DNA of 64,000 nt, taken from positions 103,469 to 167,468 of the forward strand of contig CANIKO010000008.1 in the NCBI GenBank assembly GCA_947468275.1, given 5' to 3'. Numbering within the stretch: the stretch's first letter is position 1; every line of letters begins with the position of its first letter. Below the pieces are notes generated by a model. It was not told where the DNA came from. It was given only the letters and a program-made list of their open reading frames with translations, and ran no database searches. A program made the translations under genes and the position numbers. Source of the DNA: Bacteroidota bacterium (GTDB taxonomy: Bacteria; Bacteroidota; Bacteroidia; NS11-12g; UBA9320). Below, one piece after another: positions 17,672-26,087 of this stretch.

Positions 17672-18146
17672 ACCCATCCTATTTTTAAACCAATTGAATA
17701 AACGCTTTTACATTTTAATAATAATAGTAGTAGTTACTTTTTTAAAGGTTTATGCCAATACTAAAGCTGATGATATACTTGGAGTATGGCTAAGTATGGA
17801 AAAAACATCTAAAATAAAAATATATAAATGTGTAAATGATGGAAATAAATATTGTGGCAAAATTGTGTGGCTCAAACGGCCCAAAGAAGATAATGGTAAA
17901 CCTAGGGTTGATAAAAATAATACGGATTCAAAAAATAAGAATAGACTGTTGCATGACATGGTAATTTTAAAATATTTGGAATATGATGCTGCTAAAAATG
18001 AATGGAACGGCGGAACAATTTATGACCCTTATACTGGCCTCACTTATAAATGTGTTATTAAAAAAATAGGTCAAATTTTAAGCGTCCGCGGGTTTTTTGG
18101 AGTTAGCTTAATTGGCCGAACTGCTGAATGGACACTAGATGAATAA
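17664..18146 (+). CDS. DUF2147 domain-containing protein
   Basis: Secreted or membrane-anchored protein of about 160 aa. A hydrophobic N-terminal segment (about residues 16-31) is followed by a DUF2147 domain with DILGVWLSMEKTSKIKIYKC, YCGKIVWLKRP, the WNGGTIYDPYTGLTYKCVI core, and GRTAEWTL at the end. The start chosen is the ATG at 17664 inside the ATGAATAA junction with the MFS gene. This suggests translational coupling. Function of the domain is unknown. Confidence 0.85.
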   Translation: MNKPILFLNQLNKRFYILIIIVVVTFLKVYANTKADDILGVWLSMEKTSKIKIYKCVNDGNKYCGKIVWLKRPKEDNGKPRVDKNNTDSKNKNRLLHDMVILKYLEYDAAKNEWNGGTIYDPYTGLTYKCVIKKIGQILSVRGFFGVSLIGRTAEWTLDE

Positions 18147-18149
18147 ACA

Positions 18150-19226
18150 TTAAGGGTTAGTAATTATTTTCAATTTCCAAACTTCCACCCGTTTATTTTT
18201 GTCCGCTTCTTGTTCATTTCTAGGTTCAGGATAAATCATATTAAAATTACTCATTCCTTTAAATGTAAGCTGTTCGGCCGGAATACCGTGATTTATTAAA
18301 TACCGATAAATAGTTCGTGCCCGCTTGTGGGATAATTCATGATTATAACGCTTTTGATAAATGTTCATCGGGCGAGATAATGGACAATTCATGTGGCCTT
18401 GTATTTCAACAAACAGGGTTTTATCTGCTCGCAATATTTTCATCAACTTATCTAAATCCGGCTTACTTTCAGGTTTTAACGAGTCAGAATCAGAGTAAAA
18501 AAAGATATTATCAAATACTATTTTTTCTACCACTTCAATAGGTTTTAGTTTGGCTTCTAAATAAATAGTATCTCCTTTTGCATTTTGAAAATACGAATCT
18601 TTAATTATCAAAGTAGAGTTTAAAAATCCTTCTTTCGAAAATATAAGGCTCACATTTTTACCGATTTTGGCAGGAAGAATAAATTTACCATCCGCCTTTG
18701 TGGATTGAAACACATTTAGTTTTTGGTCTTCAATTACATAGCCGCAAGCCAATGTTCTTCCCGTATTATAATTACTCACAATCCCTTTAATTATAAATTT
18801 TCGGCCTTTATAATCAGTAATGGTAGTCCCGTAATCATATACCACTGTTATTTCTACTCGTCTGTTCAGCGATTTTAACTCTGAAACAGGATCTGATTCG
18901 CCAAAAGCTTCTTTGCTAATCATTCCTTCGGGCACACCTTGTAGAGTAAGGTACCTTAAACAATTCAAGGCACGGCGGTCGGAAAGATTTATGTTAAATG
19001 AATCATTAGCATCTGAATCGGCATGACCTTTAAGTTTTATTTCGCGAATATTTCGGCTGCCAATATCCAATAATTGCTGGCGAATACTCGCCATAGATTC
19101 AGAACTTACAACATCCGAATTGGTTTTAAAATAAATATTAAAAACATGTTGCTGTTGGTCTTGAGCCAAGAGAAATAAAGGAATTGTGACCAAAAGAAGT
19201 ACTGTTAAAAATCGGCAATTTCCCAT
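18150..19226 (-). CDS. OmpA family protein with two OmpA-like domains flanking a regulatory-like fold
   Basis: Envelope protein of 358 aa with a signal peptide (cleavage after about residue 21, LLAQ). The first OmpA-like domain (about 28-133) has LKGHADSDAN and LSDRRALNCLRYL. A carboxypeptidase-regulatory-like beta domain (about 145-225) follows, with IKGIVSNYNTGRTLACGYV. The second OmpA-like domain (about 235-358) has IQGHMN ... LSHKRARTIYRYL. In the second domain the usual peptidoglycan-binding Asp after GHT is replaced (GHMN) and an insertion follows, so it may not bind diaminopimelate. It converges on the DUF2147 gene with a 3-bp gap. Confidence 0.86.
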   Translation of the reverse strand: MGNCRFLTVLLLVTIPLFLLAQDQQQHVFNIYFKTNSDVVSSESMASIRQQLLDIGSRNIREIKLKGHADSDANDSFNINLSDRRALNCLRYLTLQGVPEGMISKEAFGESDPVSELKSLNRRVEITVVYDYGTTITDYKGRKFIIKGIVSNYNTGRTLACGYVIEDQKLNVFQSTKADGKFILPAKIGKNVSLIFSKEGFLNSTLIIKDSYFQNAKGDTIYLEAKLKPIEVVEKIVFDNIFFYSDSDSLKPESKPDLDKLMKILRADKTLFVEIQGHMNCPLSRPMNIYQKRYNHELSHKRARTIYRYLINHGIPAEQLTFKGMSNFNMIYPEPRNEQEADKNKRVEVWKLKIITNP

Positions 19227-19242
19227 TATTTTAAAACCAAAA

Positions 19243-19273
19243 CAAACATACTATTTAACGCTAGAAAAACAAA
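19243..19273 (-). promoter_or_regulatory. Promoter of the double-OmpA gene
   Basis: On the minus strand TTTG (19270-19273), a 19-bp spacer and TATGTTTG (19243-19250) match the Bacteroidota -33/-7 consensus. Predicted start is about 10 nt upstream of the ATG at 19226. Confidence 0.7.
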
Positions 19274-19365
19274 AGAAGTGGGGTGAATAATAGTACCAAA
19301 TACAATGTCAATTATCTTTTGCTTATTTACAGTAATTTTACGCAGCTTAATTAATTGTCTCACAA

Positions 19366-19815
19366 ATGCTCAAAAACCTTAAACCCATTTTTTTATCAAG
19401 TGCCATTTGCCTTTTGCTTTTGGCGTGTGTTCAAAATAAAACTAATAAAGACGCAGCCAACGACCCTGAAATTTTAAAGCTTTTAAACACTCAGGCTATG
19501 GCTTGGAACAACGGCGATATAAAGGGGTTTATGGAAGGATATGAAAAATCAGACTCACTGCAATTTATAACCCGACGTGGCCGAACGTTAGGATGGCAAA
19601 ATGTACTGGATAATTACACAAAACATTATCCTTCAAAAAAAGAAATGGGTCATTTGAACTTTAAAAATTTGATAGTTAAAAATCTTTCCGACAGCTTGGC
19701 TCAAGTATATGGCAACTGGGAATTATTAAAAGACTCAACCGTTGGCGGCAATTTTTCATTGATTATGAAACACCAACCCCAAGGCTGGAAAATAATTATT
19801 GACCATACCTGGTAA
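19366..19815 (+). CDS. NTF2-like (DUF4440/SnoaL-type) lipoprotein
   Basis: Small lipoprotein of 149 aa with a lipobox at LLLAC (Cys21). It has one NTF2-fold domain of the DUF4440/SnoaL type: the N-terminal helix ILKLLNTQAMAWNNGDIKGF, the strand GRTLGWQNVLDNYTKHYP, and a terminal WKIIIDHTW. These folds serve as small enzymes or ligand-binding domains; no catalytic role can be assigned. It converges with ilvE across 8 bp. Confidence 0.85.
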   Translation: MLKNLKPIFLSSAICLLLLACVQNKTNKDAANDPEILKLLNTQAMAWNNGDIKGFMEGYEKSDSLQFITRRGRTLGWQNVLDNYTKHYPSKKEMGHLNFKNLIVKNLSDSLAQVYGNWELLKDSTVGGNFSLIMKHQPQGWKIIIDHTW

Positions 19816-19823
19816 TTTTAACT

Positions 19824-20894
19824 TTATGCTGTTTGAGTCATCATCACTTTCTCATTCCACCCAAAAAAATCCTCCTCTTTGCAGCGTTTAATATTTTCAA
19901 GCTTATTTTTTAATATACCGGCTACTGAATTTTCTTTCGGTTTTATATGAATAGAAATTCCTTTGTAACTCAATTCGCAAATTGGAGATACAGTGGCGGC
20001 AGTTCCTGTAGCAAAAGCTTCATCCAGTTTCCCTTCCTTATTCATCGCCATCACTTCATCTATCGAAATCAAACGTTCCTCTACTTTATAACCCATTTTT
20101 TTAGCCAATTGAATTACTGAATCACGGGTTATTCCTTTTAATACAGTGCCTGTGGTAGCTGGTGTTATAAGAGTGTTGCCACTTAAAACAAAAAAATTAG
20201 AACTTCCCAATTCTTCCAGGTATTTATGTTCAAAGGCATCGGTCCAAAGCACCTGATGAAACCCTTCTTTTTCGGCGATATGGGACGGATACATTGCCGA
20301 GGCATAGTTTCCGGCCGTTTTAGCCTCCCCTACTCCACCTTTCACAGCTCTTACAAATTCAGTTTCAATCTTAATTTTTAAAGGAACATTATAATAAGCC
20401 CCAACCGCACATCCATATATCATAAACATATAGTTGTGTGACGGATGAATACCTAAAAAATCATCAGTTGCTATCAAAAACGGACGAAGATATAATGCAC
20501 TTCCTTCTTTGGACGAAATCCAATTTTCGTCGATACGACACAATGCTTTTAATCCCTCCACAAATACTTCCTCAGGAATAGGTTGCATACACATTCTTTC
20601 CGCACTTTCATTCATCCGTTTTAAATTATCAAATGGTCGAAAAATCTGAATACTGTTGTCAACCCCACGAAAGGCTTTCATTCCTTCAAAAATTGCCTGC
20701 CCATAATGCATGCACGATAACGATGGACTTAAAGGAATTGGGCCGTAAGGTTGAATCCTAAAATTCTTCCATTCCGTACCATCATAATCTGCTATAAACA
20801 TATGGTCGGAAAACTCTCTTCCAAAGGCCAAATTTGAAAAATCCACCTCACCAATTCTTGAAATTGGTGCCTCACTTATTTTTATATCAATCAT
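19824..20894 (-). CDS. ilvE: Branched-chain amino acid aminotransferase
   Basis: Fold-IV PLP aminotransferase interconverting Leu/Ile/Val and their 2-oxo acids. The PLP lysine is in GEAKTAGNYASAMYPS near residue 200. Family segments MHYGQAIFEGMKAFR near 65 and EELGSSNFF near 240 are present. I start at the ATG at 20894 (MIDIKISEAP), because homologues begin there; the open frame runs 15 codons further to 20939. The length of about 356 aa fits the family's larger subclass. Confidence 0.93.
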   Translation of the reverse strand: MIDIKISEAPISRIGEVDFSNLAFGREFSDHMFIADYDGTEWKNFRIQPYGPIPLSPSLSCMHYGQAIFEGMKAFRGVDNSIQIFRPFDNLKRMNESAERMCMQPIPEEVFVEGLKALCRIDENWISSKEGSALYLRPFLIATDDFLGIHPSHNYMFMIYGCAVGAYYNVPLKIKIETEFVRAVKGGVGEAKTAGNYASAMYPSHIAEKEGFHQVLWTDAFEHKYLEELGSSNFFVLSGNTLITPATTGTVLKGITRDSVIQLAKKMGYKVEERLISIDEVMAMNKEGKLDEAFATGTAATVSPICELSYKGISIHIKPKENSVAGILKNKLENIKRCKEEDFFGWNEKVMMTQTA

Positions 20895-20954
20895 TAAATT
20901 AACATTCGAATTAGGGCGCAATTTCCACTTAATTTGCATCCTTTACAATAAATT

Positions 20955-21383
20955 ATGAAAATTGAGCCAGAAGCCTTATACAGTCTGTTTGACACCTTGT
21001 TTTTACCAACGGAAATCATCATTCCAAATGATATAAACGCAACAGAAGAGCCAACCAAAAAGCGGGTATTAATGCTTTTTGAAAAAGAATATACTTCCGA
21101 AGAACAAGATTTTTTAAATAAAATATTGGCAGCTATAAATATTAGCAGCGAAACGGTAGATACAAAATTTGAAATCACGGCTGACCAATTACCTGAAATT
21201 ATTGAAGCAAATTCAGGTTATATTTTAATTTGGGGAATTAATTTTCCCGAAGCCGAGAACTATAAATTATTGCAAAATGGTAAAACCTCAATTTTGGTAA
21301 TTGATTCATTAACTGCAATAAAAAAAGATCAAAGTTTAAAAACTAAACTTTGGAATGCTTTAAAAGCAGTTTTTGTAAAATAA
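20955..21383 (+). CDS. Hypothetical protein, 142 aa
   Basis: Not recognised. A soluble, acidic protein without signal peptide or membrane helix. Alternating alpha/beta segments are suggested by KKRVLMLFEKEY, GYILIWGINFPEAENY and KTSILVIDSLTAIKK, roughly the pattern of a small Rossmann-like fold. It is divergent from ilvE with a 60-bp gap. Coding status is supported by its length, composition and clean fit between neighbours. Confidence 0.65.
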   Translation: MKIEPEALYSLFDTLFLPTEIIIPNDINATEEPTKKRVLMLFEKEYTSEEQDFLNKILAAINISSETVDTKFEITADQLPEIIEANSGYILIWGINFPEAENYKLLQNGKTSILVIDSLTAIKKDQSLKTKLWNALKAVFVK

Positions 21384-21398
21384 AATTCAGACGGAAAA

Positions 21399-21554
21399 TT
21401 AAACCCAATCCATAGCCAACACAAGGCCACCAAAAAAAGTGGGCAGGCCAAGCCAGAAGCCTCCTGGCATATAAACCAAAAGCAACATTAGTGCGATGAA
21501 TGATACAAAGCACATTCCCCAATAAAAGCCTACGTATTTTCTTTTTTCTGTCAT
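21399..21554 (-). CDS. Small membrane protein, 51 aa
   Basis: An ATG-started frame of 51 codons with a stop at 21399. It encodes a short charged N-terminus (MTEKRKYVGF) and two hydrophobic helices (about residues 9-29 and 33-49) separated by a MPGGFW turn. It fills the gap between the 142-aa hypothetical gene and the PorE-like gene. No family recognised. The consistent two-helix layout makes it more likely real than chance. Confidence 0.55.
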   Translation of the reverse strand: MTEKRKYVGFYWGMCFVSFIALMLLLVYMPGGFWLGLPTFFGGLVLAMDWV

Positions 21555-21629
21555 GGTAATTTAGTTGGGCGAAAATACAAATTTTTATATTTGTTTCAAG
21601 GTATCCTCCAGTATAAATATTATCAACAT

Positions 21630-23540
21630 TTACAACACCTTTATCTCCGTTCTTCTATTCTTGCGCTTTCCTTCCTCGGTGGTATTGGGCATAATGGGAA
21701 CTGATGAACCATAGCCTTTAAAGGTTAGTCGCGAAGCAGCAATTCCCTTGGCTTTTAACCACTCGTATACAGCCTTAGCCCGATTTTGCGATAGAGGTTG
21801 ATTAATGGTTTCAGCACCCGAATTATCGGTATGTCCTCCTATTTCTACTCTAATTTTACCATTGGTGGTGAGTAAATTAAACAATCGTTCCAACTCAGCG
21901 GTCGACTCAGGTTTGATTTCATATTTATTTACATCATACAAAATATTGTATAGAGGAACCGTTTGGCCTGCCTTTATTTTTTTGAGCGGAACATCAATTA
22001 AATATGGATCGGACGAAGGGCTATTTTTAACCGAAAAATTTTCAGAAAAAAACAAATAACCGTCAGCAGCCACATTCATACCATAATTTTTATTACCGGG
22101 AATAACAATTAAAAAATTACCGGTTTTTTCATTCGATTTACAAAATCCTGCAACCGTTGACGTACCCAAATCTGTAAGTTCTACAAGGGTTTTAATTGGC
22201 AATTTAGTTTCGGCATCATATACCTTTCCTTTTACATAACTGGCAATGCCGGGCTTCACATTGCTAGGCAGTAAAAAACTATAAATATCCACTCTACCTT
22301 GATGACCGGGGTTTGTTTTTTTATCACTTGAAAAATACCCCATCGTTCCTGAACGATTCACTATCAGCCCTTCTTCATTGCCAACTGTATTTAAGGGGTA
22401 GCCTAAATTTACAGGTGTCATCCACCCTCCTGTATCATTTTGTTTAGCTAAAAATAAGTCTCGGTTTCCCATTCCCGGCCATCCATCAGATGCAAAATAG
22501 AGGGAGACTCCATCCTGGTGAATAAAAGGACATTCATCATCAAACGGGGTGTTGATATTTGGCCCTAGATTTACGGGATTTGTCCAAGAATTTTTTTCAA
22601 AAGTAGTTTTCCAGATGTCCATATCACCGTATCCGCCGGGTCGATTGCTTGAAAAATAAAGGGTTTTACCATCGGCACTTAGTGACGGTTGGGTTTCTTT
22701 ATATTTTGAATTTACATTATCAGGCATGTGAATAGCTGGTTGCCATTTATCACCCTTCAAAAAAGTGAGCCACAAATCACACGAACCTAAATTTTTCGGA
22801 TTTTGACACGCTGTAAAAAACAAATATTGACCATCGGCTGAAGTGGTGGACGCCCCCTCATTTTCAGGAGTATTAATGGGCGGCCCCATATTTTTGGCAT
22901 CTGTCCACTTGCCATCCACAAATGTAGAAATCAAAAAATCCTCTTGACTGCGATTATCCATGCAGGTAAAAAACATGGTTTGCTCATCAGCGGTAAGGGT
23001 AGGAAAATATTCACTCAACATCGAATTGATACCGGTTCCTAAATTTACAGGACTAAAGGGTACCGGATTTTTAACAGCTTGGGCCGCAAATTCGCAACTT
23101 TTCACTTGTCTTTCAGCATCTGCTTTTTCTTTGGCAGGGAGATTAGTAAACGTTAAAAACTTTTTGTAACAGATAGCAGCAGTATCATATTTCATTTGGG
23201 CAAAAGTGGCATCGGCCAATAGATAATAGGCCATCCAATACTCTTTATTAATTTTTATAAGCTTTAAATAAATTTTTTCAGCATTCGTGAAGTCGCCTTT
23301 ATCAATATATACTTGACCTAGCAGGTCGTGAGCCGAAATAAAATTAGGATCTTTTTCAATAGCTGATTTTAATAAATCAATGGCATTATCATATTCCATT
23401 AGGTCATATTGCCCCATGGCTTTTTCAAATAATTCTTTGGCCTTCTTATTTTTTGAAATACCATCCGGCAAAGGCTGGGCGGCCGTGATAGTAACTGTCG
23501 CAAATATTATTAAAACTATAATGGTTAGCTTTTTTATCAT
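21630..23540 (-). CDS. PorE-like OmpA family protein (TPR, PD40 propeller, regulatory-like domain, OmpA)
   Basis: Exported protein of 636 aa with signal peptide (MIKKLTIIVLIIFATVTITA). Domains in order: TPR-type helices (about residues 30-130), WD40/PD40 beta-propeller repeats (about 160-440, with recurring LSADGKTLYFSSNRPGGYGD-type units), a carboxypeptidase-regulatory-like fold (about 440-525), and a C-terminal OmpA domain with GGHTDNSG ... LSQNRAKAVYEWL. The order matches PorE, the type IX secretion component that links the system to peptidoglycan. Bacteroidota often carry several such paralogues, so I do not assign the symbol. Confidence 0.88.
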   Translation of the reverse strand: MIKKLTIIVLIIFATVTITAAQPLPDGISKNKKAKELFEKAMGQYDLMEYDNAIDLLKSAIEKDPNFISAHDLLGQVYIDKGDFTNAEKIYLKLIKINKEYWMAYYLLADATFAQMKYDTAAICYKKFLTFTNLPAKEKADAERQVKSCEFAAQAVKNPVPFSPVNLGTGINSMLSEYFPTLTADEQTMFFTCMDNRSQEDFLISTFVDGKWTDAKNMGPPINTPENEGASTTSADGQYLFFTACQNPKNLGSCDLWLTFLKGDKWQPAIHMPDNVNSKYKETQPSLSADGKTLYFSSNRPGGYGDMDIWKTTFEKNSWTNPVNLGPNINTPFDDECPFIHQDGVSLYFASDGWPGMGNRDLFLAKQNDTGGWMTPVNLGYPLNTVGNEEGLIVNRSGTMGYFSSDKKTNPGHQGRVDIYSFLLPSNVKPGIASYVKGKVYDAETKLPIKTLVELTDLGTSTVAGFCKSNEKTGNFLIVIPGNKNYGMNVAADGYLFFSENFSVKNSPSSDPYLIDVPLKKIKAGQTVPLYNILYDVNKYEIKPESTAELERLFNLLTTNGKIRVEIGGHTDNSGAETINQPLSQNRAKAVYEWLKAKGIAASRLTFKGYGSSVPIMPNTTEEGKRKNRRTEIKVL

Positions 23541-23607
23541 AATTCTTTAATGTTCAATAATCAATTCTAAATGTTCAACTCTCAATAACTTAATAACCCA
23601 ATAACCA

Positions 23608-24108
23608 TTATCCTCTAATTCCCAATTCAATAACATTCATATCAAAAATCTTGCCATTATCAATTTTGAAATTTAACATCGTCCGCATTTTATGAAATCC
23701 TTGTACTCCCGCTGCACCAGGATTAATATGTAACAATCCTTTTATTTCCGAATCGCGAATTACTTTTAAAATATGAGAATGGCCACTGATGAATATATTA
23801 GGTTTTTCGTTTGCTAAAACTGCCTTAACGCCAGGAGCATAATGACTTGGGTACCCCCCAATATGCTTAATAATTATTTGCATTCCTTCACATTCAAAAC
23901 GGTTAATCTCTGGATAAATTACCCTAATGGCCTGTCCGTCAATGTTTCCATATACGCCCTGAATTGGCTTTTTCAATTGTTCCAATTTTTCGTTCACATC
24001 AGGGCCCCAATCACCGCCATGCCATATTTCATCGGCTTCTCTACAGAATTTGAGGATATGTTCATCAATATAGCCGTGGGTATCAGATAAAAGGACAATT
24101 TTTTTCAA
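23608..24108 (-). CDS. YfcE/MJ0936-type metallophosphoesterase
   Basis: Small phosphodiesterase/phosphatase of 166 aa. The metal-binding residues are visible in order: LLSDTHG (residues 6-12), WHGGDWG near 30, GNIDGQ near 54, and GHSHILK near 107 followed by INPGAAG. This is the short calcineurin-like subfamily acting on small phosphodiesters; the physiological substrate is unknown. Confidence 0.9.
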   Translation of the reverse strand: MKKIVLLSDTHGYIDEHILKFCREADEIWHGGDWGPDVNEKLEQLKKPIQGVYGNIDGQAIRVIYPEINRFECEGMQIIIKHIGGYPSHYAPGVKAVLANEKPNIFISGHSHILKVIRDSEIKGLLHINPGAAGVQGFHKMRTMLNFKIDNGKIFDMNVIELGIRG

Positions 24109-24160
24109 TAGTGCTTTATATTTTCAGGTAAGTTTGAAGACTTCAAAAATATTGGTTAAA

Positions 24161-24769
24161 ATGAACATTACACTCATAATTATTCTTATTACCTGCGGCG
24201 TTTCGTTTATGGCTTGGAACAATGCCCAATTGTATAATAAACTTATATTTAATCCGTATTCTATTTTTCATAAAAACGAATGGTATCGGCTATTTAGTGG
24301 TGCTTTGCTTCATGCCGATATACCGCATTTGGTTATTAATATGTTTGTATTGTACTCCTTTGGTAGTTTTATTGAGCAAGTGTATGATTTGTATATTCTA
24401 GGCGGGATGGCTATGTATGTAGCCATGTATATTTTATCTATTGGTGCTGCCAATATCAAAACCCTTATTGAGAATAAAAACAATGTGTGGTACAATGCTG
24501 TAGGAGCCTCCGGTGCCGTATCTGCAATAGTTTTTGCTTTTGTACTATTTGCACCAATCGAAAAAATATTGTTCTTTGGAATTATTCCAATCCCGGCCTT
24601 TTTATATGGCTTGTTGTATTTAGCTTATTCGCAATATATGTCAAAAAAGGCAACGGATAATATTGGCCATGATGCCCACTTTTTTGGGGCGGTATTCGGC
24701 TTCATTTTTACAGGATTATTAAGACCTGAATTTTTTCAGATTTTTGTAAATAAGATTTTGAATCAATAA
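24161..24769 (+). CDS. Rhomboid family intramembrane serine protease
   Basis: Polytopic inner-membrane protease of about 202 aa. The catalytic Ser is in GASGAVSA and the catalytic His in GHDAHFFGAVFG. The oxyanion-side motif HADIPHLVINM in the loop/TM2 region is also present. The start chosen is the ATG at 24161; a TTG at 24134 would add nine residues without improving the match. It is divergent from the metallophosphoesterase and convergent with the DUF3127 gene. Confidence 0.88.
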   Translation: MNITLIIILITCGVSFMAWNNAQLYNKLIFNPYSIFHKNEWYRLFSGALLHADIPHLVINMFVLYSFGSFIEQVYDLYILGGMAMYVAMYILSIGAANIKTLIENKNNVWYNAVGASGAVSAIVFAFVLFAPIEKILFFGIIPIPAFLYGLLYLAYSQYMSKKATDNIGHDAHFFGAVFGFIFTGLLRPEFFQIFVNKILNQ

Positions 24770-24800
24770 AAAAAATTAGCCACAAAATTTGTGGCTAATT
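24768..24800 (-). terminator. Intrinsic terminator of the DUF3127 gene
   Basis: A 13-bp perfect stem (ATTAGCCACAAA core, 24774-24800) is followed on the minus strand by eight U's (24775 down to 24768). On the plus strand it lacks a U-run, so it mainly serves the minus-strand gene. Confidence 0.75.
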
Positions 24801-24825
24801 CAAGATGGTGATCTATTTAATTTTC

Positions 24826-25206
24826 TTAAAACGGCAAATCATCAACAGCACCATCTGATGGGCTAAGATCGGCTGGTTCTTCAGAATGCTGTCTGTCGAT
24901 AGGTGACGAGTTTTGAGCAGGTGCATTAGCTCCTGAAGCATCTCCCGGTTCTACTTTCCAAGCACGAACATCTGTGTACCATTTTCCATTGTATTCGCGT
25001 GATTCAATATTGATATGAACTTTTATCAAAGCTCCTTCTTTCACAATTTTCAGTTCGTCAGCTTTATCTCCCCAAAAAGAAATACATACTTTTTTAGGGT
25101 ATTGTTCTGCTGTTTCTAAAATGGCATCTTGTTTTTGCCATGTACCTTTTGCACTTGTTCCACTTTGTAGCGGTAAAAGCATTACTAATTTTCCTTGAAT
25201 GTCCAT
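24826..25206 (-). CDS. DUF3127 protein with SSB-like acidic C-terminal tip
   Basis: A 126-aa protein. An OB-fold-like N-terminal domain (about residues 1-85) is typical of DUF3127, with GKLVMLLPLQSGTSAKGTWQ, KKVCISFWGDKADEL and IESREYNGKWYTDVRAWKVE. A disordered Ser/Pro/Ala tail ends in AVDDLPF. That ending closely resembles the SSB C-terminal tip (DDDIPF), which binds DNA-repair and replication partners. The gene lies next to ung. Role in DNA metabolism is inferred. The -7 element ends 5 bp before the ATG, implying a leaderless mRNA. Confidence 0.88.
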   Translation of the reverse strand: MDIQGKLVMLLPLQSGTSAKGTWQKQDAILETAEQYPKKVCISFWGDKADELKIVKEGALIKVHINIESREYNGKWYTDVRAWKVEPGDASGANAPAQNSSPIDRQHSEEPADLSPSDGAVDDLPF

Positions 25207-25211
25207 GTGGA

Positions 25212-25242
25212 CAAAATTAATAGGGCTAATTTGGTTTACAAA
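25212..25242 (-). promoter_or_regulatory. Promoter of the DUF3127 gene
   Basis: On the minus strand TTTG (25239-25242), a 19-bp spacer and TAATTTTG (25212-25219) match both consensus elements. Five bases separate the -7 element from the ATG at 25206. Confidence 0.72.
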
Positions 25243-25269
25243 CGATGTGCATAAATTGAATACAACTGT

Positions 25270-25950
25270 TTATTCCAACCCCCAATTAATACCTTCAAAA
25301 CCATGTTCGATTAAATAAAGGTTAGCTTTAGAAAAATGCCGACATCCTAAAAATCCGTTATAAGCTGAAAAGGGGGATGGATGAGCGGCTTCTAAAATCA
25401 GATGTTTATTAGAATCTATTAAATTCTTTTTGCCTTTGGCAAAGTTCCCCCAAAGTATAAATACTAGATTACTTTTTTGCTCACTCAGTTTGCGGATAAT
25501 AGTATCTGTAAATATTTCCCAGCCTCGGTTTTGATGCGAAGTCGGTTCGGCAGCCCTTACCGTTAATACAGCATTTAACAACAAAACACCATTGGCTGCC
25601 CAACTTGACAGATCACCATGTATGGGTGGTTTAATTCCCAGGTCCGTTTCTAATTCTTTATAAATATTTTTTAAAGATGGCGGCGGCTTAATTCCTCGAT
25701 TTACTGAAAAACACATTCCATTGGCTTGACCTAACCCATGATATGGATCTTGACCAATAATAACTACTTTAACTTTATCGAACGGGGTTTCATCTAAAGC
25801 AGCAAACATTTGATTACTTGTTGGATAAACCAATTGACCGCTCTGTTTTTCATGAAGTAAAAAATCTTTTAAATCGGTGAAATAAGACTTCGTAAATTCA
25901 TTTTTAAGAACTTCTAACCATGAAGAATGAAGCTTTACCTTACTTGTCAT
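25270..25950 (-). CDS. ung: Uracil-DNA glycosylase
   Basis: Family 1 UDG that removes uracil from DNA in base-excision repair. The catalytic water-activating motif GQDPYHG is near residue 65, the uracil-binding segment LLLNAVLTVR near 124, and the DNA-intercalation loop HPSPFSAYNGFLGCRHFSKAN near 188-208. The length of 226 aa is normal. Its ATG overlaps the end of a 45-codon upstream ORF by 11 bp. Confidence 0.97.
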   Translation of the reverse strand: MTSKVKLHSSWLEVLKNEFTKSYFTDLKDFLLHEKQSGQLVYPTSNQMFAALDETPFDKVKVVIIGQDPYHGLGQANGMCFSVNRGIKPPPSLKNIYKELETDLGIKPPIHGDLSSWAANGVLLLNAVLTVRAAEPTSHQNRGWEIFTDTIIRKLSEQKSNLVFILWGNFAKGKKNLIDSNKHLILEAAHPSPFSAYNGFLGCRHFSKANLYLIEHGFEGINWGLE

Positions 25951-26077
25951 TTTTAAATTGTTCCATTTTAAAACTGTTTTTTTTCACAATGACTTTATAA
26001 AAATACAGTCCGGTAAAAATGAATCCAGCAACAAAAGCAAAAAGTACCAGGAGTTTCAAAAATTGCTTTTTAGTCAT
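25940..26077 (-). CDS. Small membrane protein, 45 aa, overlapping ung
   Basis: An ATG frame starting MTKKQFLKLL with a single hydrophobic helix (about residues 7-28) and a lysine-rich tail ending NDK. Its stop lies inside the start of ung (11-bp overlap), an arrangement suggesting translational coupling. No family recognised. The positive-inside layout and tight packing support it, but the short length keeps confidence modest. Confidence 0.5.
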   Translation of the reverse strand: MTKKQFLKLLVLFAFVAGFIFTGLYFYKVIVKKNSFKMEQFKNDK

Positions 26078-26087
26078 AATATTTATA

